From positions 1-64,000 of the forward strand of contig NZ_DGUZ01000017.1 in assembly GCF_002394865.1 (NCBI RefSeq): a stretch of DNA of 64,000 nucleotides, written 5' to 3'. How positions within the stretch are numbered: position 1 is the stretch's first letter; every line of letters begins with the position of its first letter. Position numbers and translations under genes: made by a program. The notes below the pieces were generated by a model. It searched no databases, was not told where the DNA came from, and saw only the letters and a list, made by a program, of their open reading frames with translations. This document shows positions 18,701-26,762 of the stretch, piece after piece. Source of the DNA: Fibrobacter sp. UBA4297 (lineage in GTDB: Bacteria > Fibrobacterota > Fibrobacteria > Fibrobacterales > Fibrobacteraceae).

Positions 18701-21377
18701 TACTGAATTCAGTGTCAAGGAAAATCCGCCGGCTGATACCCTTATCGGTATTATCGAAGCGACTGACCCAGATGGCGAAAGCGAATTCCTCTTCTCGCTT
18801 GCCGAAGAAAGCCCATATGTGACCGTTAAGCCGAATGGCGAAATTCGAGTCAAGGAAGGCGCTGTCATCGACTACGAAAAGATGCAGAAGTTTACGATTA
18901 CGGTAACGGTCAAGGATGCTGACGGTCTTGAATTTGATGGTGATATCGTCATCAATGTCATTGACGAGAACGAACCGCCGAAGATTGAACCGCAGGAATT
19001 CACATTCCCGGAAGATTCCAAGCCGGGCACCAAGAAGGGACCTGTCGAAGCCAAGGATCCGGATACGAAGAACAAGAAGTTCAACGACTTGAAGTTCTAT
19101 CCGGTGGAAGAAAATGACAAGTTTGAAATCAAGTCCAATGGTGATATTGTCTTGAAGGGCGAACTTGACTACGAAAAGGAAAAGTCCTACGTAATCAAGG
19201 TCTATGTGACGGATGGCGAATTTACCGATACAACGGACATCACTGTCAAGGTGGGTAACGTCATTGAAAAGTCTCAGGTCGAGATTACCCGTGTTGAAGC
19301 TGGCGATTCTGTGTACATTAAGCCGAACAAGGAAATCTACACGAACCAGGAAGTCATCGAGGTGGAATGGACCCAAGATGGCAAGATCATGACGAGTCTT
19401 GATACCTTGAAGGAAGGCTGCCAGAAGATTATCAAGTCTTACAAGGATTCGAGCAAGGATGTGGCTGGCGCAGACACTATCGAAGTGTGTTACAGTACTG
19501 CTGCTCCGAAGGTCGATGTCGATGCTACAAAGACGATTGTCTCTGCAGACAACATCTATACGATTGTTGAAGGCGTAGATAAGAAGGACTCTTCCATTTA
19601 CGTGAATAACAAGACTAAGGATGTGAAGGTTACGGTAGAAGATACTGTTTCTCATTACAAGGAATCTTTCAACGTGACTGTTGTCCTGGATACAATCTCC
19701 GTGGCTGACAAGACTGTGAAGGAAATGGTTGAAATTTCCAAGTCCGAGATTACTCTTGAAAAGAACCCGAAGTCTAGTGCCAAGACCACTCCGATTGGCG
19801 ACAAGAAGAAAATCTCTTATGACAAGGTTATAAATGGTGATTCTGTGATTGTATCTTACTTTGTCGATAATGACGGTGAAATCATTAAGACCGCTGTTAT
19901 GGACGAGTCGGGTGAAAAGAGCGATATTGTCGTGATTGAAGTTTCCAAGGTTGTCGATGTCAAGGGCAAAAAGGTTGTGGTCTCCTATAAGGCTGATGCA
20001 GAAACTGGCAAAATCCTTTACGGGGATTCCGAAGGCAACTTGATGTATGACGTGCCGAAGTCGTCTAGCAGCAAGGATTCTTCAAAGGAAGAGAAGAAAA
20101 ATGCTGATTTGAAGACTGGCGTGGGTGCCTTCACTGTGACCTACGATGCGAAGGGTGTCGAAGGCAACAAGTCTACGGTCTCTTACGTCATTGACGAAAA
20201 GGGCAAGATTGTCGCTAACGATGAAGGTGACAGAGGTTATCTCGTAACCTACACTTACACCAACAAGTATGGCAACTCTGCAGATAAGTCTGTGTTCATG
20301 GTGCTCGACAAGGTTAAGCCGCTTGTCAAGATTCTCACTCCGTCTGATGGCGATGTGGTTTATGCAAACTACGTGGATGTTGAATGGTGTGTCGCTATTG
20401 ACGGTGATGAAAAGAACTGCGTCAAGCAGGATACTTTGAGCTTCCAGAGCCTTGAAAAGGGGCCGAATGTCATCAAGCGCGTTTACCGTGACAAGGCCGG
20501 TAATGAGACTATCGCCGAAATCAATGTGATGATGAAGAAGGCTAAGGATGTAAATATCAATCTCGAAGAGCCGATGGTTATCGTGTCTATTGACTCTGTC
20601 AACAAGTACTACGAAAGCAATCCGCCGGAAGAAGATCAGAAGTATGCGGTAAGCATCCTTAATCCGAAGACCCAAACGGAGTCCGAAGTTATCAAGGGCA
20701 TGGCTAATGAGTCCAAGGAAGGCTCGGGCAAGGAGCCGTATCCTGGCTACGAAGGCCATATCGGTCCGACAATCACGGTGGATATGAAGTTGCCGATTGT
20801 AAGCGCAGTTGGTGGTCTTGCGACTTTGGACGATATCATTGTCGGAGGCAACATGATTCCGCTGGAAGGTGTTGATGCTGATAATAGTGAAAAGATGTCC
20901 GTCGAGGAATACGTTGAAAAGTACTGCTCTACGGAATTCCGTGAAGAACTCGGCAAGGATTACAGCAGGGCAAGACTTTATTCTACAAGTGCCCGCGTGA
21001 CACTCTGGTTCTACACGACTGGCGGCCAGTTCGTAGACAAGTACCGTTATGATTATGATATTGATGATCCTGATTTCGTAGACAAGGCTGGTCTCGTAAA
21101 GATGTTCTTCGAAATGAAACCGGATATAAACGGTGAATTGAGAGACAAGTCTGGACGTCTCTATGGTACAGGTCCGTATATCGTGAAAACCAAGGTCGAT
21201 ATCCGTTCGAAGTTGCGTTGCGCAGTTCCGCCGGTTGCCAAGTCTAAGGCTGGTGACGTGCTGAAGTCCAGCGACGAAATGTTGAAGCGCTTTGGTTATC
21301 GTCGTCCGGTACTTCGCGGAAACGAAAAAGCCTCCTCTTCTTCTAAAAAGGAAGAAAAGAAAGATTCCAAGAAGTAA
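12711..21377 (+). CDS. giant secreted cadherin-repeat protein 2
   Basis: A 2888-residue exported protein, paralogue of the preceding gene. AGGAG lies ahead of the ATG; the signal peptide ends at STFAQA. Residues about 25-340 form the N-terminal module, followed by a Calx-beta-like region (VSFNYCFAFN ... VEADEALWFQLSDL). From about 480 to 2190 there are some 13-14 cadherin-like repeats, each ending with a D-V-N-E/D-x-P linker and holding a DFE/DYE motif. The C-terminal module (about 2190-2870) keeps two paired Cys segments (EGCQKII, EVCYSTAAP), a FlgD-Ig-like stretch (SGRLYGTGPYIVKT) and the FGYRRPV motif, then a Ser/Lys-rich tail. Probably a large extracellular adhesin. Secretion route and ligand are not visible. 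Confidence 0.87.
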   Translation: MWFGKTSLKAAALVFVGVVSSTFAQAPLDISADDWNYLSNFKLWGTTGIDTKNRPEFYDSRFYDRKNESDFSGYTGVDPDTLGWVGTAKGDLTTDEVGWFDGPIIVGGAVTVPSGYAESRRAYLLTGPIRTTGGIGSARSRGTVCQGTNKSGACADVPEVRPNLSVPGLKGATLSGTLNVSGRTVLNVSDYCAENQICDLFYNSINFSNDSRLIVQMPGPKGQPTRIFTNSINFGTHPEIVVAYQGKGELELKEYDGNLLIYSNGDINFDNTDNVPIMGTIVSRGTITLGRNMIFAGQFIAEKIKVGNEIKAETFVFKKFDPKIEISVGNNSKKIKESDVWEPIEIVLSEASKKEVSFNYCFAFNRPEGVHGQYAGHDDVGAKDATHAFPICGVSKTKVTIPAGKTKAEGIAIKPLIDGLVEADEALWFQLSDLEGAETTSEYEADLGYKIFIVSNDEFPTVKTALKFDVNEDEKHTFAKAEFQFQHATQNFASVIITSLPNKGSLVLNGTKLTSAGSGITVAVADLGKLTYQAAANEFGNNYATFKYKVVGDGPAGGNTSTEYTATVNVIPVNDKPSVADAAFTVNELDHAVAGGPIVITDVSNERNVDTYTYKLVTNKGDYAAFNNLFEISKLSNQNATIKVKSGAVINYSQKNKYVVYATVTDDAVTETKVVNGPQTSEQFTITVTIKNENDAPTIGNQTFTIAEKQDKAPNIGKDWPSGTSVGKVTTAKDPDGDPLTYSIITTGVPFKFNNGSNELVITDGSVLDFETKPTWTLKVQVSDGELSAQATITVKLTDVNEPIDEPVLPREYSVYENTDEHPAVTSIGTFTVFDPDAGDVLTYSITGALTGAADATIALKDLSDIFELKDTKNPNGTRTVLINVRNASLLDYEKLYISSKGNATYQATITIKDKANHEVSKTTNIAVKDVNENVSAKGGTFYLNEHYPAGSPLCAAAYKDDENKPIECSEYAHVKGSDVDLYTASFKKLTYKMSANNTGDMAEAAKKFTVANDGSLYSNYDKFDFETGVTKYTFYVTVSDGEFSADAKVTVVIDDIKEPEINLDTKGSAIVKENTPSGQEVDDFAAIDDEDVRAELDKIKGKISYDIDQTASASAKGLFEIDDQMGIITVKPGVTIDFEAIYPNVEYSVKVVASGKNADGADVKVNIDRKIIVVDVNEKPAITGTSQATQNKLPTGVTKKDLEIYVPETWTSADDVFGKVDATDPDNAYGSLPHPYGFNILTYKVEKINSVEGSTEFPFELNPNTGAFTVAAGKELDYTKQKKYECVVKVMDRSLDPENPSQSTTATIVINVLDKNRPSEFKVLTNPYDVDENVDVGTVLSGEPIVVYDEDDADLDKLKITITDKDATAAIDAAKLFEVVQVGETDSDRLSKFVIKTKAGIDFEALYKTLESDAVFNVTLTIVDTEGNKTSQDTRIRVNDVNEEPWFTKTSYELAVRENIAKDSVLGKAEAHDPDIHNARFGTLYFSLEGADAAPFDIGSNGEISVTKSAKLDYESKKKYEFYAVVTDKKYTKKVPVTVNILDVDETPEFSDVPELAVDENTLEDAKVGVVVAVDDDCKSGNTCKKPNYTLAATDTDADDYKSFKIDKTSGTIKVAKDSILNYEVQNEYSVRVVATDGDDPTLSTYVDVTIKINDVNDAPTYEKKEYVFEIHENASVGEFVGSVVADDEDTWSKLTYALSDYETGSKDATAFKIEDGKIYLKSSSLNFETKKQYQVWAKATDNGESKGFPNYTATTLVTINLIDDPDGPKIIDDGKKSYDIEENTVDNNSPNGKEIACYQVKDEDKGQLSTLVAYVTDIGNTDADRIFDAKMKKDSLCLIVKDASKLNYETNKHVHKITVEVMDADNLTAKVEKTINIVDVNEMPIISGNKTLSLYENKGEGYVVGRLYSDDIDTSKVFTDNVFSAIGGDTDLFTITEDGKIKTLRDFDYEKEKVRTFELEIALSDRNKTKYSELTTKTTIAITLKDVPEVPQITSTEFSVKENPPADTLIGIIEATDPDGESEFLFSLAEESPYVTVKPNGEIRVKEGAVIDYEKMQKFTITVTVKDADGLEFDGDIVINVIDENEPPKIEPQEFTFPEDSKPGTKKGPVEAKDPDTKNKKFNDLKFYPVEENDKFEIKSNGDIVLKGELDYEKEKSYVIKVYVTDGEFTDTTDITVKVGNVIEKSQVEITRVEAGDSVYIKPNKEIYTNQEVIEVEWTQDGKIMTSLDTLKEGCQKIIKSYKDSSKDVAGADTIEVCYSTAAPKVDVDATKTIVSADNIYTIVEGVDKKDSSIYVNNKTKDVKVTVEDTVSHYKESFNVTVVLDTISVADKTVKEMVEISKSEITLEKNPKSSAKTTPIGDKKKISYDKVINGDSVIVSYFVDNDGEIIKTAVMDESGEKSDIVVIEVSKVVDVKGKKVVVSYKADAETGKILYGDSEGNLMYDVPKSSSSKDSSKEEKKNADLKTGVGAFTVTYDAKGVEGNKSTVSYVIDEKGKIVANDEGDRGYLVTYTYTNKYGNSADKSVFMVLDKVKPLVKILTPSDGDVVYANYVDVEWCVAIDGDEKNCVKQDTLSFQSLEKGPNVIKRVYRDKAGNETIAEINVMMKKAKDVNINLEEPMVIVSIDSVNKYYESNPPEEDQKYAVSILNPKTQTESEVIKGMANESKEGSGKEPYPGYEGHIGPTITVDMKLPIVSAVGGLATLDDIIVGGNMIPLEGVDADNSEKMSVEEYVEKYCSTEFREELGKDYSRARLYSTSARVTLWFYTTGGQFVDKYRYDYDIDDPDFVDKAGLVKMFFEMKPDINGELRDKSGRLYGTGPYIVKTKVDIRSKLRCAVPPVAKSKAGDVLKSSDEMLKRFGYRRPVLRGNEKASSSSKKEEKKDSKK

Positions 21378-21396
21378 AGTCTAACGCTTAACGCAG

Positions 21397-21432
21397 AATC
21401 CCGATCAGCACGAGCTGACCGGGATTTTTTTT
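21397..21432 (+). terminator. intrinsic terminator of cadherin-repeat gene 2
   Basis: AATCCCGATCAGC and GCTGACCGGGATT pair around ACGA with one mismatch, followed by eight T. Confidence 0.9.
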
Positions 21433-21437
21433 CACAC

Positions 21438-21472
21438 CCACAATCTACAATCAACTAGTATCTAGTAACTCT
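21438..21472. repeat. degenerate heptad repeat array
   Basis: Pairs of 7-bp units (ACAATCT/ACAATCA and TAGTATC/TAGTAAC) lie between the terminator of the large gene and the SUI1 gene. It is weaker than the other arrays and assigned by period and base content. Confidence 0.4.
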
Positions 21473-21516
21473 CCCAAAAAACTTAACTATCTTTTTTACT
21501 AAAAAAGAGGTCTTAT

Positions 21517-21843
21517 ATGGGTATCGAAGAACGTTCCACATTAGTATTTGCAAGTGGTGTTGGCCGAATCAAGGAAGAAAAGCCGAAGGCAAATCGCCCA
21601 CAGGGGGATGGTGTAGTACGAATTTCCTTGAAACGCCTTGGCGGCGGTAAAATGGCTAGCGTGGTATCTGGCGTACCGATGGACGAAGATGAACTCAAGG
21701 ACCTTGCTCGTGCACTAAAGCAAAAGTGCGGAGTGGGCGGTTCAGTCAAAGACTTTAACATCGAAATTCAGGGCGACAAGCGTAACGTTCTCAAGACCGA
21801 ACTTGAGAAAAAGGGCTATACCGTCAAACTTGCTGGCGGTTGA
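21517..21843 (+). CDS. yciH: SUI1/YciH-family translation factor-like protein
   Basis: A 108-residue protein of the SUI1 (eIF1-like) fold. The core from about residue 33 to the end shows the family pattern: VVRISLKRLGGGKMASVVSG, a helix DEDELKDLARALKQKCGVGG and the closing strand GDKRNVLKTELEKKGY. Bacterial members such as E. coli YciH are thought to influence start-codon selection on ribosomes, though their physiological role is not firmly known. AAGAGGTC precedes the ATG. The roughly 30-residue N-terminal lysine-rich extension is normal for the family. It is transcribed alone, between a terminator and the promoter of the next operon. Confidence 0.92.
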   Translation: MGIEERSTLVFASGVGRIKEEKPKANRPQGDGVVRISLKRLGGGKMASVVSGVPMDEDELKDLARALKQKCGVGGSVKDFNIEIQGDKRNVLKTELEKKGYTVKLAGG

Positions 21844-21932
21844 CGTGTTTTATGTCATCATTTGCAAATTGTTGCTACTATATTTTTTAAGAAAAAGTAA
21901 ATTTATTGTAAGAGAATAAATGGAGTGGTCGT

Positions 21933-23255
21933 ATGCTCAAACATCTGTCTTTATCTTGCTTGCTGTTTGCTTTGATGAGCTCTTCAAGCGTGTTTGCCCA
22001 AGGAAATAAAAAGATTGGAACTATTGAAAGCGCTCATGATGCCAAAAAGGGTGAACGAAGCTGTGCTCTAGAGGAAATGACCCCTGTGGAAATTCATACG
22101 AGCCTTAAGGTTCTGAATTGCTTTAAAACCGAGGATGGCGGGGATGTCGAGCTTACATTGAAGAGCAACTTGAGCAGGCTCACCATTGGTGAAAATTCCC
22201 TTGTTAGTATTAACGATGTTGTAGAAAAGGATGGTGACGGAAATTTCATCATCCGCAAGGGGTACATGGGCTTTAAGGTTCAAAAAAATAAAGACCAGAA
22301 AGTTGAATTTGAGACAGGAACCGCAGCCGCATCGATTCGTGGTACGGAAGGCTTCATCGGTGGCTATGACTATGCTTTTTTTGCGGGTTTGAAAAATGGA
22401 AAACTTTTTATTCAGCCGAAAAATAGGGATTCCCTTGAAATTGGCGCTGGCGAGACTGTTATCGGTAAAGGTGAATTTTTAGTTTTGAAACTCAAGTCTT
22501 CTGGTGATATGGATTTTGCTAAGTTGCTGAACAAAATTATTGCAGATTCTACGCTTTCTTTGGAAGATTTGAAGACTGCAGTGATAAAGGCAGATTCCCT
22601 TTATCAGGAAATGATTGCCTCTAAGGCCGCGGCGGCCGTGCCGGTCGCAACGGACAGCGCAATGGCTACGGCTTTGAAAATCCCGCAAATCAAGTATTCC
22701 TCTTACGACTCCTTGCGTTGTGTCGCAAATATCAGTGTTTTTGATGTGCAGAAGGGAACCGAAGCCCGCTTGTCGGCTTTGATGGATGGAACTCCGATAT
22801 CAGAGGTTGCGTTGAAGCGCAACATGTCTAGGCGCGTTGCCTTACGTAGTGGTGTTCATGAATATGAATTTGTCGTTGAAAACGATGCAGGCCGCAATAG
22901 CGTTAAGAAAACATTGGGTTGCTATCCGATGAAGCCCTTCTCTGTCAAAATTTTCGGAGAGCGCAATGAAAAAGTTGATATTCCTCCTGCACCTCCAGGT
23001 GCCGATGATGTTATCACGCAGATTTTGCAATTTCAGATTCGCGTGCCGGAGCACGATCCGAGTTTCTTGAACAAGGTGACTGTCCGCCAGAACGGCAAGG
23101 TTATTTTGCAGGAACGCCTGTCACAAATTCAGAACCTGGACTACCAGATTCCTGTGGAACTGCAGAGAGGCCACAAGAACCGCTTTGATGTGGAAGTGAT
23201 TCATAAGAGTGGTTATGCAGTTAAGGCGACGAAGGTTTATGGGGCTGGTAAATGA
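21933..23255 (+). CDS. exported FecR-domain protein
   Basis: A 440-residue protein with a signal peptide ending at SSVFAQG. Residues about 20-175 match the FecR/iron-dicitrate-sensor beta-helix type: STLKVLNC region, LTLKSNLSRLTIGENSLV, then VEFETGTAAASIRGTEGF, the hallmark SIRGTEF-like motif. Unlike regulatory FecR there is no anti-sigma N-terminal cytoplasmic domain, so it is a fully exported variant. The C-terminal half (about 245-440) looks like Ig-type strands. A TATATT element lies at 21879-21884. The stop codon overlaps the start of the barrel gene (ATGA), so the two are translationally coupled and probably act together at the envelope. Confidence 0.82.
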   Translation: MLKHLSLSCLLFALMSSSSVFAQGNKKIGTIESAHDAKKGERSCALEEMTPVEIHTSLKVLNCFKTEDGGDVELTLKSNLSRLTIGENSLVSINDVVEKDGDGNFIIRKGYMGFKVQKNKDQKVEFETGTAAASIRGTEGFIGGYDYAFFAGLKNGKLFIQPKNRDSLEIGAGETVIGKGEFLVLKLKSSGDMDFAKLLNKIIADSTLSLEDLKTAVIKADSLYQEMIASKAAAAVPVATDSAMATALKIPQIKYSSYDSLRCVANISVFDVQKGTEARLSALMDGTPISEVALKRNMSRRVALRSGVHEYEFVVENDAGRNSVKKTLGCYPMKPFSVKIFGERNEKVDIPPAPPGADDVITQILQFQIRVPEHDPSFLNKVTVRQNGKVILQERLSQIQNLDYQIPVELQRGHKNRFDVEVIHKSGYAVKATKVYGAGK

Positions 23256-25534
23256 TTTTTCGTAAATTCGCTCTAGCATCTGTTTGTGCGATTCCTGCTT
23301 TGGCACAAGATTCAACGTGGACGGTTAATGGTTCTGTTTCTGCCGAATTTGGGTATCATTCCGTAGTGACTCAAAAGAACGAAACGAAAGAAGTTTATGT
23401 GAACGGAAATGATTCCATTTCCCCGGGCAAGAAGTACAGAAACTATTTTCAGGTTCCTGGAATCTTCGGGGCGTGGAATGCCTATGTCCAGATGGAATCT
23501 CCGACGGGGCAAAAAATTGATTTTACTTTGGATGCGTCTAGCGATAAGTGGAACCGTTTTGACCCGAAGTTCGTACAAGCTTCTTACGAAGACCACATGC
23601 AGAAGCTTGTCTTGGGCGACATGTATGTTTCGGGTGGGGAATTGTCGCTTGCGGGCTTTGATTTGCTTGGTGCAAGCTATGATTTTAACTTGTATCTGAA
23701 TAGAACGGCTAAACCTCTGCTTGTGTTTAGCGTGTTTGGTGGTGAAAACCGCGCTCCCAAGCTGCCTTATGAAAGGGATCCTGACCAGTACAATAAGTAT
23801 ATCGGTCTTGATGACGTTGAAGCGCAGACGATGCTGGTTGGCGGTAAGGTTTTCTGGAATGCTACAGAAAATTTTGATGCCACGATTGGTTTTATCGGGA
23901 GCAAGGACTATTTGGATGATCCGTTCTTGCGTGACGGAACAAAGGATAACGTAAATCTTTCTAGTCCGATGTTTTCATCGAAGTCTTTCTTTGGCGAAGT
24001 TAATGGAAAGGTTCTTGGTGGGCGTGGTTCGTATAACGTACAAATTGGCTTTGGTGGCGCAGACACAGTGAATGTTGTGGCTCATCGCGCCGTGAATGCG
24101 GTTTTTGAAGAGGCTGGCCTTGATGTTTCCCGTTTTGCCCAGTTGCGTCGGTTGATGAACAATTCTTCGCTTGTGAATGGAATGAGCCGTGAAGAGCTGG
24201 AACTCATTTTTGGCGATAATACGGACATGAACGTGAGTGAAATGCGGGCGGAACTTTCGCGCATTTTAAAGATTGCCCAAGACGCTCTGAAAAAACATCG
24301 TGACGAAAATAAAGGCGATCCGACGGAATGGACTGCTCAAAATCTCGCTTTGTCTGGTGCATATAACTGGAAAAAGAATTCAACGATGATTGATGCATAC
24401 TTCCGCTTTGTGGGCCGTAACTTTTACAGTGCTGGCTCTCCGGACTTGTTGCAGAACTCTCGCCAGTTAGGGGCCAAGTTGGAGCAGGGTATCAAGGATT
24501 TTTGGAAATTGAATTTCGGTTATGAACTGAATGTCGAAAATGCGTCTGGACATGGCGATGCGTATAACGTATTTGGTCTTGCCGAAGGTTCCAAACTTGG
24601 ACTTTTGCCAGGCGCTGATGACGATTGGCTGGAACGGCACGAACAGGATGCATCTAGAACTCTCTATATTCACGATTTTGACTTGAAGAACTCCTTTAAG
24701 GTTCGCGATTCCATTGAGGTCATGGCTCGCTATGCGTTGAATTATCGTACGCGTAGCACTCCGCAAAGGCTTCATGGTAATTATATTGCTTCGTCTGGAA
24801 TTTATTCGGATTCCTGGTTTGACGCTCAAAAGGGTAATCCTACGATTGATGTGAAAACAAAAGACGGAACGATTCAGATAGACTCTGCTCGCTGGGCTAA
24901 GTATGCCGCTTTGCAAAATGAGGAATATTTGGCAACGCAGTTTGAAGAACGACTGCTGAAACAGACGTTTGAACTTTCTGCAACGATTCGTTTCCCAAAG
25001 AATGTTTTGAAAGTTGGCGGCATCTGGACTTACCGTACCGATATGTCGAAGTTTAATCGGGATGACCTGCTGAATGGCTTTGACTTTTCTGATGAAACTT
25101 ATGGCATCCTTGGGTATTACTTCCATGGCGGTGATTATCTGGATGCGCGTTATCCGATTTCCCTTACGACGACGGTTGAGCGGATTCGCAATACGGTTTC
25201 TATGACGCCGAGATTCAGAGTCTATAACCGTGACGAAATGAGCGAGTTTGAATGGAATCTCATGGACAATGCGGTAATCCAGCTAAATCCCGGGTTCCTG
25301 GATTTGATGCTGCATGGAAGCATTCGTCAGAATTTCATGAGCCGTGAAGAAGATGGCAAGGACATGGACGAAATGGAAATGGACTTGGATCTTTCCCTTG
25401 GCTTGAAATTCCAGGTGACGGAACGGCTTGGTATTGAATTGACTTCGGGAGCGTTCTTCAACTACCGTCCGGACAATGAGTCCGAAGATTACAGAGACAT
25501 TTACGGGCTGATCTCAGTCAATTACGATTTCTAG
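23252..25534 (+). CDS. predicted outer-membrane beta-barrel protein
   Basis: A 760-residue exported protein with a short signal peptide (residues 1-19, ending PALAQ). The mature part consists of alternating amphipathic strands rich in Tyr, Phe, Asn and Gly (NFYSAGSPDLLQ, WKLNFGYELNVENASG, IYGLISVNYDF) and ends in Phe, the usual C-terminal signal of barrels inserted by the Bam complex. I do not recognise a named family. A helical insert near residues 270-350 (REELELIFGDNTDMN ... KIAQDALKKHRDE) breaks the barrel pattern and could be a plug or periplasmic extension. It is coupled to the upstream FecR-like gene by a 4-bp overlap and is followed one base later by endonuclease IV. Confidence 0.78.
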   Translation: MIFRKFALASVCAIPALAQDSTWTVNGSVSAEFGYHSVVTQKNETKEVYVNGNDSISPGKKYRNYFQVPGIFGAWNAYVQMESPTGQKIDFTLDASSDKWNRFDPKFVQASYEDHMQKLVLGDMYVSGGELSLAGFDLLGASYDFNLYLNRTAKPLLVFSVFGGENRAPKLPYERDPDQYNKYIGLDDVEAQTMLVGGKVFWNATENFDATIGFIGSKDYLDDPFLRDGTKDNVNLSSPMFSSKSFFGEVNGKVLGGRGSYNVQIGFGGADTVNVVAHRAVNAVFEEAGLDVSRFAQLRRLMNNSSLVNGMSREELELIFGDNTDMNVSEMRAELSRILKIAQDALKKHRDENKGDPTEWTAQNLALSGAYNWKKNSTMIDAYFRFVGRNFYSAGSPDLLQNSRQLGAKLEQGIKDFWKLNFGYELNVENASGHGDAYNVFGLAEGSKLGLLPGADDDWLERHEQDASRTLYIHDFDLKNSFKVRDSIEVMARYALNYRTRSTPQRLHGNYIASSGIYSDSWFDAQKGNPTIDVKTKDGTIQIDSARWAKYAALQNEEYLATQFEERLLKQTFELSATIRFPKNVLKVGGIWTYRTDMSKFNRDDLLNGFDFSDETYGILGYYFHGGDYLDARYPISLTTTVERIRNTVSMTPRFRVYNRDEMSEFEWNLMDNAVIQLNPGFLDLMLHGSIRQNFMSREEDGKDMDEMEMDLDLSLGLKFQVTERLGIELTSGAFFNYRPDNESEDYRDIYGLISVNYDF

Positions 25535-25535
25535 T

Positions 25536-26363
25536 ATGCATATTGGATGTCATTTATCTTCTTCGGGCGGCTTTTTGGCAATGGGGGAGACCGCCCTTTC
25601 CATTGGCGCCGATACGTTTCAGTTTTTTACGCGTAATCCGCGTGGCGGTTCGGCAAAGCCGTTTGACAAGGCTGATGCCGAGGCGCTGAATGCGTTTATG
25701 GATGCTCACAACTTTGCTCCGATTTTAGCGCATGCTCCATACACGTTGAATGCCTGTGCGGCTGATCCGTCGCTGAGGCAATATGCCCAGGACGTAATGA
25801 AAGACGATTTATTTCGCATGGACCATTTTCCGCGTGCGATGTATAACTTTCATCCAGGAAGCCATGTGAAGCAAGGCGTTGAGGTGGGAATCGATTTGAT
25901 TTCGAAACACTTGAACAACATCTTGCACAAGGACTTGAAGACGAAGGTTCTCCTTGAAACGATGGCGGGGAAGGGTTCCGAGGTTGGCCGTACATTCGAA
26001 GAGTTGTGTGCAATTATAGATCGTGTAGAGCTTGCCGAAAAGGTCGGGGTTTGCTTGGATACTTGCCATGTTTTCGATGGCGGTTACGATATAGTGAACC
26101 ATCTGGATGATGTTCTTGACGAGTTTGACAAGGTGATAGGCCTTAAGCGTCTTTGTGCAATCCATTTGAATGACAGTAAGAATCCGCTAGGCAGTCACAA
26201 GGATAGGCACGAGGTTATTGGTGGAGGATTTATTGGTCTTTCGGCACTTGTTGATGTCGTGAACCATCCGGCGCTTAAGGGACTCCCGTTCTATTTGGAG
26301 ACGCCTAACGATTTGCCTGGCTATGCCAAGGAAATCGCCTTGATGCGGAATCAGGAACGCTAA
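25536..26363 (+). CDS. nfo: endonuclease IV (AP endonuclease)
   Basis: A 275-residue deoxyribonuclease IV, the zinc-dependent TIM-barrel enzyme that cleaves DNA 5' to abasic sites in base excision repair. The metal-binding and signature segments are all present: MHIGCHLSSSGG at the start, LAHAPYTLNACAAD, NFHPGSH, LLETMAGKGSEVG, VCLDTCHVFDGGYD and HLNDSKNPLGSHKDRHEVIG. Length is normal. The start lies one base after the stop of the upstream barrel gene, so it is probably co-transcribed with the FecR-barrel pair despite unrelated function. Confidence 0.97.
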   Translation: MHIGCHLSSSGGFLAMGETALSIGADTFQFFTRNPRGGSAKPFDKADAEALNAFMDAHNFAPILAHAPYTLNACAADPSLRQYAQDVMKDDLFRMDHFPRAMYNFHPGSHVKQGVEVGIDLISKHLNNILHKDLKTKVLLETMAGKGSEVGRTFEELCAIIDRVELAEKVGVCLDTCHVFDGGYDIVNHLDDVLDEFDKVIGLKRLCAIHLNDSKNPLGSHKDRHEVIGGGFIGLSALVDVVNHPALKGLPFYLETPNDLPGYAKEIALMRNQER

Positions 26364-26389
26364 AAAATGAAAATTTTTGAGCTTAAGCC

Positions 26390-26418
26390 TTGACAAGAAA
26401 ATAGAAATCATCTATATT
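26390..26418 (+). promoter_or_regulatory. promoter of tRNA-Asn copy 1
   Basis: TTGACA (26390-26395), 17 bp, TATATT (26413-26418): the best promoter match in the window, 47 bp upstream of the mature tRNA. Confidence 0.9.
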
Positions 26419-26465
26419 TGTGCGCGTCGATTGGAATCCCTCAAAGATTTTTGAATTGACTACGA

Positions 26466-26538
26466 TGCTTCATAGCTCAGTTGGTAGAGCCCGCGACTGT
26501 TAATCGCGTTGTCCTTGGTTCGAGTCCAAGTGAAGCAG
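26466..26538 (+). tRNA. tRNA-Asn (GTT), copy 1
   Basis: A 73-nt cloverleaf: acceptor TGCTTCA/TGAAGCA with discriminator G, D-arm AGCTCAGTTGGTAGAGC, anticodon stem CGCGA/TCGCG around loop CTGTTAA (anticodon GTT), and T-arm CTTGG-TTCGAGT-CCAAG. The 3' CCA is not encoded. It is identical to the copy at 26685. Confidence 0.97.
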
Positions 26539-26543
26539 CTCAG

Positions 26544-26576
26544 AACCCTCGATTGAAAGATCGGGGGTTTTGTGTT
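26544..26576 (+). terminator. terminator of tRNA-Asn copy 1
   Basis: AACCCTCGAT and ATCGGGGGTT pair around TGAAAG, followed by TTGTGTTTT. Confidence 0.85.
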
Positions 26577-26611
26577 TTAGTCATAAATATGAAAAATACG
26601 CGCATATCCCC

Positions 26612-26640
26612 TTGACAAGAAAATAGAAATCATCTATATT
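26612..26640 (+). promoter_or_regulatory. promoter of tRNA-Asn copy 2
   Basis: TTGACA (26612-26617), 17 bp, TATATT (26635-26640). The spacer and 40 bp of flank are identical to those of copy 1. Confidence 0.9.
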
Positions 26641-26684
26641 TGTGCGCGTCAGAGGAATCTTCTAAAGATTTTGAATGACTACGA

Positions 26685-26757
26685 TGCTTCATAGCTCAGT
26701 TGGTAGAGCCCGCGACTGTTAATCGCGTTGTCCTTGGTTCGAGTCCAAGTGAAGCAG
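26685..26757 (+). tRNA. tRNA-Asn (GTT), copy 2
   Basis: Identical 73-nt repeat of the tRNA gene at 26466, including promoter and terminator. The whole unit, about 220 bp, is a recent tandem duplication: tRNA and promoter core show no change, while the leader between them differs at several positions. Confidence 0.97.
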
Positions 26758-26762
26758 CTCAG

